Assembly (NCBI GenBank): GCA_937915745.1 | Contig: CALGGJ010000099.1 | Location: 1-33,354, forward strand | Length of the DNA: 33,354 bases | Direction of reading: 5' to 3' | Source: an uncultured Prevotellaceae bacterium | GTDB taxonomy: Bacteria > Bacteroidota > Bacteroidia > Bacteroidales > Bacteroidaceae | Part shown: positions 8,701 through 18,090 of the stretch, one piece after another | How the letters are laid out: every line of letters begins with the position of its first letter | Numbering within the stretch: position 1 is the stretch's first letter | Notes under the pieces: generated by a model | The model's database searches: none | The model's input: only the letters and a program-made list of their open reading frames with translations | Told to the model about the DNA's origin: nothing | Program-made: the position numbers and the translations under genes

Positions 8701-11700
8701 GCAAAGATCTGCCATCCACCCGTGAGGATTGGGAAGGCACCCTCTTCAACCAACGGCACTTCGATGCCGACAGTCTCGAGTGGTAAGATGAGTTCCGGTT
8801 CCTTGATTGGACCGATGGTCGGTTGTCCACTCAGGAACTTGATTCGTATATTGATGACATGTTTCTCTACACGATTATCGTAGTCGATACCCTCGGCATC
8901 ACATTCTGTGTATGTATATTCGTATATTGCCGTCACATAACGGTCTTCCTGAAGGTCGCTGATGCTGGCACTGCTCGGTACGTAGAGCGTGACCTCCTCA
9001 ATCGGTGTCTCGCCCTCTATCCTGAAGTCATTCTGATAGTTTGGCACATGGGTGTCAATTTCGTCGTAGGTGATTATAGAACCTTTTGCCACTTCGGTGC
9101 CAACAGCGTATGTTCCGTTATTGATGGTGGTAAGAGGATGTGGAGTGTAATCATCAGGAATATACGACTGTTTATCTCCAATCGTGTATGCCTCGGTACA
9201 GTAGTAGAAGCGTCCTTGATTTACATCTGTGGTTGCACTATACTGGGCGGCAGTAATGGTGACCGGTGCCACCTTCGTCTGGAATGTCCCTAAATTATCG
9301 AAGTCCGACTTACTGATCTGCTTTCCTGCATAGAACATATTACCGGAAACATCGAAGGTTTCTGTTACTATGTATGTGAGGTATGAACCATCGTCCTGCC
9401 TATGAGTATCGCTCACCTTGAAATGACCGTAGTTCTTGCGCTCGTTTGGCAGGTTCTCGAACTGGGAATTGCTGAGTCGCGTATCTGTAGTTACATGTGT
9501 AGTTGTTCCATCCTCTACATAGTCGAACGATGACGTACCGGTATAGATGGCATCGTAGTCCATCGACTGGTAAGTCGAATAGAGTCGGTTGGTTGTACGG
9601 TCGTCGGGATGATCGAAGTAAATGATATTGTTATTTATGTTTGCACCACCAGTCTCTGCATATTCCTTCAGCTTGTTGTATGAGGCAGTTGGATCCAGAG
9701 TTTTTATAGTGTTACCATCAACCACCTCTGTATTGTAAATGTAATATGGATTGTAGTTGGTGTTCAAGAGGTCGAGTGCATCGTAGTTGTATGTGAAATG
9801 ACTACGCTCCTCGGGTAAAAGCTGACAGTAGTCTTTTGCTCCATAGCTCTGGTTCTTTTCAAACCACTTACCACCCCACGAACCTTCGTCGATACAGTAA
9901 TAAGCTTGTTGGAATTTATTCTGAATTCCAGGGGATGCATCATAATTATTATATTCTGTTTCGCTGATCAGTTGGTTGAGCACCCTGAAGTTACCATCCG
10001 AAATGATGACAGTGCTGACACAAATGTATGCAGGGTCAAACTTCGCCTTATCACTTGACGACAACCCATCATATATGTTTTGTGGTATAGGCGAGGCCTC
10101 CATCATCGACTTCAACTCGCCACCAATAGTCACTTCGCAGTCGGCTAAGGCAACATAAGCACGTTCAAATTCGGCTTGAGATTCCGGTGTGTGCTCACCA
10201 AGGTCTTGCTCCATCTGCCATACAGTGTGTGAGATGACAGCATCTTCGTAGAAATAGTATTGCCCGTACGTACCTTCATCATTGCAAAGGAATGTGGCAC
10301 TCGGTATGTATCCTTCCTTAATGTCATCATCATCTATTGCCTCATAACCCTCGGTAGTAAGTTTATTGGTATGTGGATAGGCAGAATTCTGCAGTGTATA
10401 ATAGTCGTTCCACTTATCAGGGTTTGACATGTCGAGAGTGAGCAGGTAGCAACTGTCGGTAAGTACCGTATTCGTAGGGTTGAACATAGACTTGACGGTG
10501 TATGTACCCGACTCGTCGGTGATGGTTGCATCTTTGCCATCTACCACAAAACTGTTGTACACACTTGGCAGTATGCCTTGTCCTGGATAGTATGTAGTGC
10601 CGTTGAATGTTACTTCTTCGCGGCACACGTATGTCTGCACGACAAACTTTTCGCGGTTCACCTTGTTGGTCATATACCAATCCCAATAGCTGATTGGGTC
10701 GTTCTGACCGAATTTCTTCTCTATGCTTTCGTATGTGATTACCAACGAGTCGGACACCGGATTATCAGGGTCGGAGTAATCGTAGTTCATGTTAGTCGGG
10801 TTGGCATAGAGCCCCGGCAGCACGTTCAGCAGGCGCAGCTTGGCATTTCCTTGTGCGCTCATGGTGAGCGGTATGCTTATTTCGGTGCTGTAGGCATCGG
10901 CACCTCCGGTATATGCCGACACCAGTTGTTCGTACACGAAGAAGTCGCCCTGTATAAACCAATAGTGTGCCGGTGTAGCACTGGTGCCTATATACGCTTT
11001 AGATGTCGGGAAGCAATCATCGACAATACGTTTGAGCGAGTGTATGAAGTTGCCCGATGTCTGCATACTGTAGCTGGCATCCATGGCCGCCGTTCCAGTT
11101 ACCGGACTATATGTGTATGCATCTTTTGTAACCAAGCCGGTGTTGGCGGCTGTGAGGGTAACGGCAGCAGTAGGGGTATAGGTTGGCGTACCATGTATAT
11201 TCTTGGCATATACATATCCGCCACCCTCGCCTGGAGTGACGTTGAGCAAGTCGAGTTCTATCACTCCGGTAATTGGACCGTAGTTCTTAGTAAAACCGTC
11301 GTCTTGCAGGCTTTCTACTATTTCAAGGAAAACACCCGAAGCCAACGCAACCTTGTTTGGCGACGTACCGTTGTTGCGGTAGGATGCTGTCTGATTTTCT
11401 TCTTTCCATTCATAATAAGTCTTATCACCGACGGCAGGATAGTCATCACTCTTAGTCTGACGGACTGCAGCCTCGCTACCACCGAAGTGCACGTCGGATG
11501 TGAGTGCTCCGAGGAACTTCACCACGTTGTAGATTCCGAAGTAGCAACCGTGGACTTCGTCGTCGGCTGTCCAACCGTCCACGTTCTTCGTCTTGTTGTT
11601 TTGGTTGAGTGAGAGTTCGCCCACGCGGTTAATGGTGTAGTTGATGTAGTCGGCTTCGTTCTTGTCCTGCGCACGGTCCATTGCACCACGCAGCACAAGA

Positions 11701-14700
11701 CGGCTGCCTTTGAGTCCACATAAGTCGCAACGCTGTATCGTGTTGATATATCGTCCTTCGTTTATAACCGACTGTACAGCTGTCCAGTGTGACTGTTGTG
11801 TCTCGTTGAATGTGTCATAGACATCGCTCAACACCACATCGTCTTTTTCGTACATGAGGTACGACGCATCCGACCCGCCACCGTCGTAATCACCATCAAA
11901 CTTGTATTTAGTGACATAAAACTCTTTCTGACGATTGGTCAGTTGTTCGAATGCAGCCTGCGCTTGAGCATTGTCGGTGAGGTCCATAACATGCTGCAGT
12001 GCAAAATAGTCGGTGCCGTAGTTGGTTATATTGAGTTCGCGGTAACCATCGACGTATGTAAGGTTGCCATCGCCATAGAGTCCGCCCACTCCGTCGCCTC
12101 CGACCGAGACGAGGTCGCGTCCGTAGGCATCAATCACCGATGCCGTAGAGTTGCCAAACACCGTTTTGGCAAATGCAAAAATCTTGTCTGAACCGGTTGA
12201 CACGTTTCCTCCTGCAAATACAGCATTGTATATGGTGATACCGGTTTGGTCTATATTGTCCCAGCGGGTGTCGGTTCCCGACAGTTTATCCAGGTAGTCG
12301 GTGGATATGAGGTCGCCTGCAGCAAATGACCGTCCGTCAATGGTCAGGGTACCTGTTGCCTTACCATAAACCTTGACCTCCACATGAGTATCTTCCGACA
12401 GCGTTAACTCAACGTCAGTATCAGATATGCCGCCCGAAGTTTCCGACAGTTTTGTGAGATAATAGGTAGGTATGGGGTCGTTCACAGCGAAGGTCTTGCC
12501 GTCAATGGTCAGAGCGGTTTTTGCCGTACCGGTATAGTACCGTCCGTCGCTATGCTTGAAACTGTTGCCATATACGAACCCGACGTTACCGCCTCCAAAC
12601 ACATTGCCATAGCCGTCCTGCACTCCGGTGCGTGTGCCGACGTGTCCACCATGAATTCTGACATCGGTCGTGCCGAACACGTAACCGGCTGTTCCAAGGC
12701 TGCCCGATTCGTTGCGATAGTTGAATCCGCGACCACCGCCAAATATATCGTGACGCACCTCGCCACCATACATGGTTATGTTTGTACCGCCTGCCTTATA
12801 CAATGTGCCGCTTGTATTTCCACGTCCGACGGTACCGATTTCGCCACCGCCATACACACTGTTACGCACGGCACCGTTATAGATGGTGATGTTAGATTCA
12901 TCTACGTTACTGTCATCGACATATCCGCCTCCATAGATGTTTCCACTCAAAATCCACTGGTCTTTGTTTACCTTAGGGTTGCCCTCGCTATCGACAGTCA
13001 GTTCATCTACATACTCCTCGTAGTTGTCGGCACTGTAGGCAGCATCCGTGGCAACTCCATCCTTAAATGCAAATCCTATGTATCCGTTGTTGAGAGTAAG
13101 GTTCGCCGTACCGAATACCGGACCGCCTTCACCACCACCATATGCATTGACCCTGACTGCAGGCACACCGTCAAGAAGTGTATAACCATTGTCGGTCGGG
13201 TTTCCAGACTTGCCTATATAAACGTAGGTCGCGCCAGGTATATCGGTGTCAGTTGCAGTTGTTGTTATGTCGTGATAGCCAACAGGACCTTCCCATCCTC
13301 CGCCATACACGCTACGAACCACACCACCCTTGATATAGGCAGTGGCACTGGCAGTGAAGTCGGGTATTCCTGACACTTCGTGTTGCAAGCTCTTCACATA
13401 CCCGGTAGTTCCCGCTGCATATAAGTCTTTTGTCACGGTTCCGCCAAGAAGGTCGATATAAGACGTACCGCTGGTTGTAGCGGTTGTATAGTGGCTTAAC
13501 AGGACCCAATGCAACTTTTGGGCCTCTGACAGGCTCTTGTATCCATTTCCATCGATGATGGTACCTGCTGCAGTTTCTTCACCATAGGCTGTAGTACAAC
13601 GATAGATAGTGACCGATTCCCAGTTTGACTGGTCCTCCGTTGTCAATTCCGCATACTCGGCAGCAGTAATGGTGGTGCCTACTGTATATTCGTCATACGC
13701 TTCCGTACAACGATAGATAGAGACCGATTCCCAGTTTGACTGGTTCGCCGCCGGCAAGGCCGCATAGTCGGAAGCAGTAATGGTGGTGCCTACTTCAAAT
13801 TCATTATAATCCTCCTCACATCTGTAGGCATAGATATGGCTACCCAGTCCTGCGCCATAGCAATAGTTGTTCACTGTGGCACCTTCATTGATATGTACGT
13901 TGGTATTGTATTTTCCGTTGTTATCTCCATCAACATCTAAATCTGTTTTCAAGTCAGAGACCTTGGCCAAGTCACTTTCAAGTCCATTGTCAGTATAGAG
14001 ACTACCCAATTCGGTCGGATAGCCGTTTACACCTGCCCATCCATCACTTCCGGTTGCGCTGCCATTCACGGTCTCCTTGTTGAGCACCATTCCGTTTTCA
14101 CCACCGCCATAGACTTCATAGACACATGCACCATCGTTCAGATTGACTTCTGTATATTGAGCCCAAGTGTCGGCACCCCATCCTGCACCATATACAGTGG
14201 CATACCATCCGTTGGGCTGTATTACCGATGCTCCTATATTCACATGTGTGTATAGTGTACGCCGGAAACTGCTGTTTCCACCATATATGGCCGATACGCG
14301 TGCAACGCCACTGTTGTAGTTTACGTTCGATTCATATACATCGCAGATATTGGTGTTGGCTGTTCCGAATGCACCTCCAAATATCTTGTTAAGACTGATG
14401 GTTGACCCTGTCGGTACATTTACTATCGTACGTCGCGTCAGACCGGTCTTGTTACTACCCCCAAAGACTTGATCTACCAGTCCGTTCACAAGATCGACCA
14501 CAGCCGACGATGTGACACTCCCAGTATGCGTCTCGGTGTCGTCGTCGGCCAGCAGCGTGCGCATACCCAGACCACTGGCATCGCCCGAACCGAAGACCAG
14601 CATCTTCTGGAAGTTTGTAGGGTGTTCGCCATTATTCTTAGGGATATCGATAAGTACATAACTGCGGTCCTGATATGTATCTTGATTGAGTCCCACCTCG

Positions 14701-17700
14701 CTGACTTCTATCACTCCTTCACCGGCACCATAGACACGTGCAACAGCGCTGTTCTGGTTGAATGAGGTCAATGGTGAGAAGTTCACGAAAGTACTGCCTA
14801 CAAATGGTGTGCTATTCTTTGTGCTATATGGCGCCTCACTATAATGATACGATGCTTTTGCCCCACCAAAGATATAGTTGACAATACCTTGGTTGTATTT
14901 CACGTATGCCGATGCGGTGAGCAGGTCATTATTATAGGTCTTGTCGCTGCCGGTGAATGTATGTGTGCCCGATATGGTTCCTCCGAAGTCGTTGGCACCA
15001 TACACGTTGTTGGTGACGGTCGGGAAACCATTGACACCTATATATGTCTCGGCATATCCATCTATATCTGCATTGCATGCACCACCGATGACATCATATA
15101 CAGTACCCGTTCCAAGGTTAACAGTGGTGCTACCCGTGACGAGACCTTCGAATCCACCACCATATATCTTGCCTACGTTACCCCCAGTGAGATTGATTTT
15201 GGTATTGTACGAATCTGTCACATTACCTGTGAACTCACCATCTGTGTCGCGTTCGAGCTTACCTACTACACCCATTTCTCCGCCACCGAATACCTTCCAT
15301 ATCTTTGCGTTGTCGGATAGTTTGATTTCGGTATCGCCCCATATCTCGGTGTCCGAACCATATCCTCCGCCAAAGGCCGAGAGTGCAGTAGAGAACACAT
15401 AGTCGCGGTGATTGGCTTCGGTGGAGCCGATGCTGGTGAGGGCAGATGCCACCTCGCTGGATATGACATCGTCCTTAATAATAATCTGTACACCACCATT
15501 TATATATCCGCTTGAGTAACATCCACCATAGATATTACCATGTTGCAGGTAGCCGTCGGCGACGTTCCAGTTAGTGAATGTGAATGAGTTGCCGGAGCGT
15601 TCGAGTATGCGCGGTTCGAATTTCAGTCCGTCGATAGTAATAGTGACCTTTGTGCCATTATCATCATGGTTTCCGATCAATCCGCCCTGATGGAAGGCAT
15701 TATAAGTACCGGCTGGTATATTTGCATCGTTGCATCCACCCACAAGTTTATCGAAGATAATGATTTTGTTGAGGAAATCAACCCCGAAATACCCACTGGC
15801 AGACATGCTGCCCACATTACCGCCGCAGAAGAGTGAACCCACCTTGGCAGGGTTGGCGGCATCGTAGCTGGCATCGAAACTGACGACGGGCTTAATGGCC
15901 ACTTCCACACCTTTCATATATTCTTCGAACGTTTCAGACTTGGTAAGGTCCATCTTGCTGAAGTCGTAAGTAGTACCTTTAACAGTTACATTGCCGTTAT
16001 ATAGGCTCAGCTTGTCGGGGTCTTTCATGTCTTCTCCATTCGAGCCGAGGAACATTTTGTTTGCCACCACATACGAACCGAACTGCAATTGTGCTTCATC
16101 AGCGTTTTCAAGGGTTCCTGACACACCACGCTCACGCAAGGTCGCACTGTTACCTCCGCAATAGACACCGCCACCTACGTAGGTGGTATTTTCAGCAGTT
16201 CCTTTGACATGTACCAGCACTTTCTCCACATTCGGGCGGTGATGACTGAGTGCCTGGGCCGACTTTAACGATTTAGCATCATCTGTGGTAAGACCATCGA
16301 AATCCACCGCATAGTAGAAGTCGCCATATTGGTCGGAGTCTTGGTCTTTCAGAGTAACGTTGTCGGTATAAGCATACGAACCATTACCGCCACCATATAC
16401 GTCGCCTAAGATGCTGTGCTGGATTTCAACATCAGTACCCACATACACATCACCCGACACATCATTGCCTCCGTAAACATTGGTAACTGTTCCATCCTTT
16501 ATGAGCACACGTGCAGCATAGTTCTTTGGAAACGTGTAGCCATATTTTGTTTCTTCATCAATAGTGGTTACGTCGGTCCCCGACGATTTTGGACGTACAT
16601 CGGCCTTACGGCATCCGCCATACACGTTGTTGACGGTCATGCCGGCCTCTGTGACCGCCAAAATGAGTCCGTCCGGGTAGGTCATGTTACCTGCATTTCC
16701 GCCGCTGTACAGGTTGTCGATTGTACCCTGCAATAAGTGCCATGAGGGCCTGATGGACATCTCGGCCTGGTTGTTGCCCCCGAACACACGTATGAACTGG
16801 TTGGCGTTGTTGAATGTAGTGAGATTGATACCCATTGCAGCCAGGCGCTCATCAAGCACTTTGCTGTCAGGTGCATCAGTGGAATTCGCTCCGCCAGCCT
16901 TGGTGATGTCATCTGCGTTGTTTATGCAGATGTCGGTACTCTCCACAACCGTTGCGTTGTTTCCACCACCATATACATATCCATAAGTGCCGCTTGCCAG
17001 TTCGAGGTAAACTTTATCGACCGTTGGTAATGAGAGGCCGTTAAAAGTCGTTTTCGACTCATCGACATCGGTTGTTGCCGGATCGTCTGTTTCACCATTG
17101 TCGAGTTCCACTGTCAAGTTGCTTGCACCACCAGTCTCGTCGTAAGTATAGTCTCCGTTTCCACCACCATATACCTGTCCGACAAAGACACTCTTACCAT
17201 CTGCGGTCTTACCCTCTTCGGTGGCTGTAGCCTGTACGAACGCATTATAGTCATCAATACCGCTAATCGTTTCCTCTGGTGCGAACGGAGCAGTCAGAGA
17301 ACTGACCCAACTCCATGTATCGGAAGATTGCGCCGTTCCCGATATATCGTTACCACCATACACTCCGTTGATAATAAGGTCGTTCTGCGCATGTGCACCA
17401 TCGATTAAGACATAAGCATGTCCATAGATATTAGCCATACGCGCTCCACCAAACACATTTCCCTGGAAGTCGCCGCCTTTGAGCCACACCTTGGTCGAAC
17501 CAATGAGGTCGGCCTGGTTTCCACCGCCATATACGTTTTGCTTGACTGTGCCGTTCGTCACCGTCACATTGCTGCCACCAAACACATACGCCATTGATCC
17601 ATCGCCAGCACCGAAGACACCACCGTGGATGGTGCCGGTCCAATCCTTACCATCAATATCACCACCTATCTGTGTGCCTGAGCCGGTTATGGTCACATTG

Positions 17701-18011
17701 GTCTTACCATATACACGTCCGTTCTCGCCACCACCGAATACGGTACGAATCGTACCGCTGTTGATGGTAACCGATGTAACATCTGTAGGAGCAGCGTTTA
17801 ATGTAACGTCGGTTTTTTCGGTGGCATCAGTAGCCTCAGTATTCGTTGTACCTACGGCACCTTCCCTGCCACCGCCATAGACGTCGCCGCCGATGGTGAG
17901 GATTTGCGATTGTGAAAATACAGAAGTTGAGGTCAATACGAGGGCAAACAAGAGCACTGCTGCCTTGCTGCGATTCAGATTGATTATGTTGATCGATTGC
18001 ATTATATGCAT
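5748..18011 (-). CDS. Giant (4087 aa) secreted VYGGG-repeat surface protein with T9SS-type C-terminal sorting domain
   Basis: An N-terminal signal peptide (AAVLLFALVLTSTSVFSQ) is followed from residue ~40 to ~1970 by dozens of irregular ~30-residue repeats centred on V(Y/F)GGG, alternating with TxVxIxGGxV strands; a beta-solenoid is the natural reading. Residues ~1390-2960 are interspersed with a short Y-x-C...G-x-x-I...Y-x-x-L...W module. An Ig-like stretch lies near 3060-3105 and a GLUG-like patch (ITGLNNSLFGKL...GGIANTG) near 3274-3317. The last ~75 residues (VRIVTASGIQIAAF...GVYIVNNRKLLVR) match the type A C-terminal signal of T9SS cargo, suggesting export across the outer membrane and surface attachment. 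Met4 (18002) is an alternative start. The leader contains the palindrome TATATGCATATA. It begins 79 bp after the last fimbrial gene. Inferred role: adhesin; no enzymatic domain recognised. Confidence 0.93.
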   Translation of the reverse strand: MHIMQSINIINLNRSKAAVLLFALVLTSTSVFSQSQILTIGGDVYGGGREGAVGTTNTEATDATEKTDVTLNAAPTDVTSVTINSGTIRTVFGGGENGRVYGKTNVTITGSGTQIGGDIDGKDWTGTIHGGVFGAGDGSMAYVFGGSNVTVTNGTVKQNVYGGGNQADLIGSTKVWLKGGDFQGNVFGGARMANIYGHAYVLIDGAHAQNDLIINGVYGGNDISGTAQSSDTWSWVSSLTAPFAPEETISGIDDYNAFVQATATEEGKTADGKSVFVGQVYGGGNGDYTYDETGGASNLTVELDNGETDDPATTDVDESKTTFNGLSLPTVDKVYLELASGTYGYVYGGGNNATVVESTDICINNADDITKAGGANSTDAPDSKVLDERLAAMGINLTTFNNANQFIRVFGGNNQAEMSIRPSWHLLQGTIDNLYSGGNAGNMTYPDGLILAVTEAGMTVNNVYGGCRKADVRPKSSGTDVTTIDEETKYGYTFPKNYAARVLIKDGTVTNVYGGNDVSGDVYVGTDVEIQHSILGDVYGGGNGSYAYTDNVTLKDQDSDQYGDFYYAVDFDGLTTDDAKSLKSAQALSHHRPNVEKVLVHVKGTAENTTYVGGGVYCGGNSATLRERGVSGTLENADEAQLQFGSYVVANKMFLGSNGEDMKDPDKLSLYNGNVTVKGTTYDFSKMDLTKSETFEEYMKGVEVAIKPVVSFDASYDAANPAKVGSLFCGGNVGSMSASGYFGVDFLNKIIIFDKLVGGCNDANIPAGTYNAFHQGGLIGNHDDNGTKVTITIDGLKFEPRILERSGNSFTFTNWNVADGYLQHGNIYGGCYSSGYINGGVQIIIKDDVISSEVASALTSIGSTEANHRDYVFSTALSAFGGGYGSDTEIWGDTEIKLSDNAKIWKVFGGGEMGVVGKLERDTDGEFTGNVTDSYNTKINLTGGNVGKIYGGGFEGLVTGSTTVNLGTGTVYDVIGGACNADIDGYAETYIGVNGFPTVTNNVYGANDFGGTISGTHTFTGSDKTYNNDLLTASAYVKYNQGIVNYIFGGAKASYHYSEAPYSTKNSTPFVGSTFVNFSPLTSFNQNSAVARVYGAGEGVIEVSEVGLNQDTYQDRSYVLIDIPKNNGEHPTNFQKMLVFGSGDASGLGMRTLLADDDTETHTGSVTSSAVVDLVNGLVDQVFGGSNKTGLTRRTIVNVPTGSTISLNKIFGGAFGTANTNICDVYESNVNYNSGVARVSAIYGGNSSFRRTLYTHVNIGASVIQPNGWYATVYGAGWGADTWAQYTEVNLNDGACVYEVYGGGENGMVLNKETVNGSATGSDGWAGVNGYPTELGSLYTDNGLESDLAKVSDLKTDLDVDGDNNGKYNTNVHINEGATVNNYCYGAGLGSHIYAYRCEEDYNEFEVGTTITASDYAALPAANQSNWESVSIYRCTEAYDEYTVGTTITAAEYAELTTEDQSNWESVTIYRCTTAYGEETAAGTIIDGNGYKSLSEAQKLHWVLLSHYTTATTSGTSYIDLLGGTVTKDLYAAGTTGYVKSLQHEVSGIPDFTASATAYIKGGVVRSVYGGGWEGPVGYHDITTTATDTDIPGATYVYIGKSGNPTDNGYTLLDGVPAVRVNAYGGGEGGPVFGTANLTLNNGYIGFAFKDGVATDAAYSADNYEEYVDELTVDSEGNPKVNKDQWILSGNIYGGGYVDDSNVDESNITIYNGAVRNSVYGGGEIGTVGRGNTSGTLYKAGGTNITMYGGEVRHDIFGGGRGFNYRNESGSLGTAGYVFGTTDVRIHGGHVGTRTGVQDGYGNVFGGGNVGFVYGNSFKHSDGRYYTGTAKTALTIDGKTFAVNDPIPTYYLTKLSETSGGISDTDVELTLSEDTHVEVKVYGKATGTLTIDGRSFAAGDLISTDYLDKLSGTDTRWDNIDQTGITIYNAVFAGGNVSTGSDKIFAFAKTVFGNSTASVIDAYGRDLVSVGGDGVGGLYGDGNLTYVDGYRELNITNYGTDYFALQHVMDLTDNAQAQAAFEQLTNRQKEFYVTKYKFDGDYDGGGSDASYLMYEKDDVVLSDVYDTFNETQQSHWTAVQSVINEGRYINTIQRCDLCGLKGSRLVLRGAMDRAQDKNEADYINYTINRVGELSLNQNNKTKNVDGWTADDEVHGCYFGIYNVVKFLGALTSDVHFGGSEAAVRQTKSDDYPAVGDKTYYEWKEENQTASYRNNGTSPNKVALASGVFLEIVESLQDDGFTKNYGPITGVIELDLLNVTPGEGGGYVYAKNIHGTPTYTPTAAVTLTAANTGLVTKDAYTYSPVTGTAAMDASYSMQTSGNFIHSLKRIVDDCFPTSKAYIGTSATPAHYWFIQGDFFVYEQLVSAYTGGADAYSTEISIPLTMSAQGNAKLRLLNVLPGLYANPTNMNYDYSDPDNPVSDSLVITYESIEKKFGQNDPISYWDWYMTNKVNREKFVVQTYVCREEVTFNGTTYYPGQGILPSVYNSFVVDGKDATITDESGTYTVKSMFNPTNTVLTDSCYLLTLDMSNPDKWNDYYTLQNSAYPHTNKLTTEGYEAIDDDDIKEGYIPSATFLCNDEGTYGQYYFYEDAVISHTVWQMEQDLGEHTPESQAEFERAYVALADCEVTIGGELKSMMEASPIPQNIYDGLSSSDKAKFDPAYICVSTVIISDGNFRVLNQLISETEYNNYDASPGIQNKFQQAYYCIDEGSWGGKWFEKNQSYGAKDYCQLLPEERSHFTYNYDALDLLNTNYNPYYIYNTEVVDGNTIKTLDPTASYNKLKEYAETGGANINNNIIYFDHPDDRTTNRLYSTYQSMDYDAIYTGTSSFDYVEDGTTTHVTTDTRLSNSQFENLPNERKNYGHFKVSDTHRQDDGSYLTYIVTETFDVSGNMFYAGKQISKSDFDNLGTFQTKVAPVTITAAQYSATTDVNQGRFYYCTEAYTIGDKQSYIPDDYTPHPLTTINNGTYAVGTEVAKGSIITYDEIDTHVPNYQNDFRIEGETPIEEVTLYVPSSASISDLQEDRYVTAIYEYTYTECDAEGIDYDNRVEKHVINIRIKFLSGQPTIGPIKEPELILPLETVGIEVPLVEEGAFPILTGGWQIFATESEAKKHRNGRAFENNLQPLYYYQNDYYIEYYAETRMGRTFSDPVQVHVANYHRLADVINDDNTHMYINHRDNDRDPKIYISNRTTDRNGNPIVYKISDSETKTYANEIDAMQGLWEIVNSDRYGKAGGIRYYGKEVTGAQGLDFYLQSEVAATQSWTPLGDDTNCFQGRFHGNGNTITGLNNSLFGKLCGQVYNTGVMGSFTKGGIANTGSGRIENSWVWSTAAPETGAKAVYNNPGDGAVVLNSYYYYPETETNKLTPHTAGYDINARTVTEFVNGAVAYDLNRYYLEARYRLLAGVNDEVTNHALFRLPDGAMKQTLQAKADPSDEDTYEDEVFSIQYPGTYAWHTYGSAQKGYVEQYYADGDFRYADGYKPTTPDLRYNNGGYIPIYPDDYIFFGQKLTYDIVNNASGDPISHVTHPQAVVKDHTTFNDDVINNSSSGLLANSQNRNENRVYRAPAYFRNGNYGQSVMFNANAAFVDSYTISDGSGTVQPHHDLTAIDFTGGNGDTHGYQGVVAGLSSDFTDTYKPLLDFERLDGIITGGITQNLLVYAPAEGGSHTMSEHTNTTLNNYFREPTYTDYYDDTDPYRIVEEVPSHEVSTIYGHLATQVSTTIGDGNDDYLYTSDADHLLIDRQDFYAPMSYTFAAGNHMWYQRQPDNYANGDEGWEGLSLPFQAELVSTQDKGELSHFYEGSVVGHEYWLRELNKIKDGEEAEATMNYPAGGSATKDYTNTFLWDYYYNHDAERRDKNSELYQDDYYKTSHSFDNYPYSVAGQPYIAGFPGARYYEFDLSGVWTPVHRYADETIASKGPQVITFVSEGGITIEKSTDELQAVEKSGYLFTPSYLNTDVASGNYVLNDEGSGYEQTDAVTTIDAFRPYFVAKSSGAKARRIIFGKPDTSVSDTDKNHRNAADAADDNLVIYAERGKIMVESQLSSAADVRIVTASGIQIAAFTIEPGQTVATPVTSHGVYIVNNRKLLVR
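13594..13815 (-). repeat. 111-bp in-frame tandem duplication inside the giant gene
   Basis: The segments 13594-13704 and 13705-13815 are near-identical over their first ~40 bases (one mismatch in GTACAACGATAGATAG(T/A)GACC) and again over GCAGTAATGGTGGTGCCTAC. The period of 111 bp equals 37 codons. It encodes two copies of YRCTEAY...VGTTITA-type sequence ending SNWESV. This is the most recent-looking amplification of the central module. Confidence 0.85.
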
Positions 18012-18090
18012 ATATCTATGTCTGTTTTGTTTCTGTTGTTTATCCGAACACGGCCGCGCCTTTCGACACCATGCTCAGCTTCTCCTCCCC

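Noticed and set aside
18003..18016. TATATGCATATA palindrome in the leader of the giant gene as an operator
   Set aside because: It is an AT-rich 12-bp palindrome in an AT-rich leader and overlaps the start codons; nothing else supports regulation.
18040..18085. Possible fifth REP-like copy (GGCCGCGCC followed by CGACACC)
   Set aside because: The stem is only three pairs and the tail match is partial.
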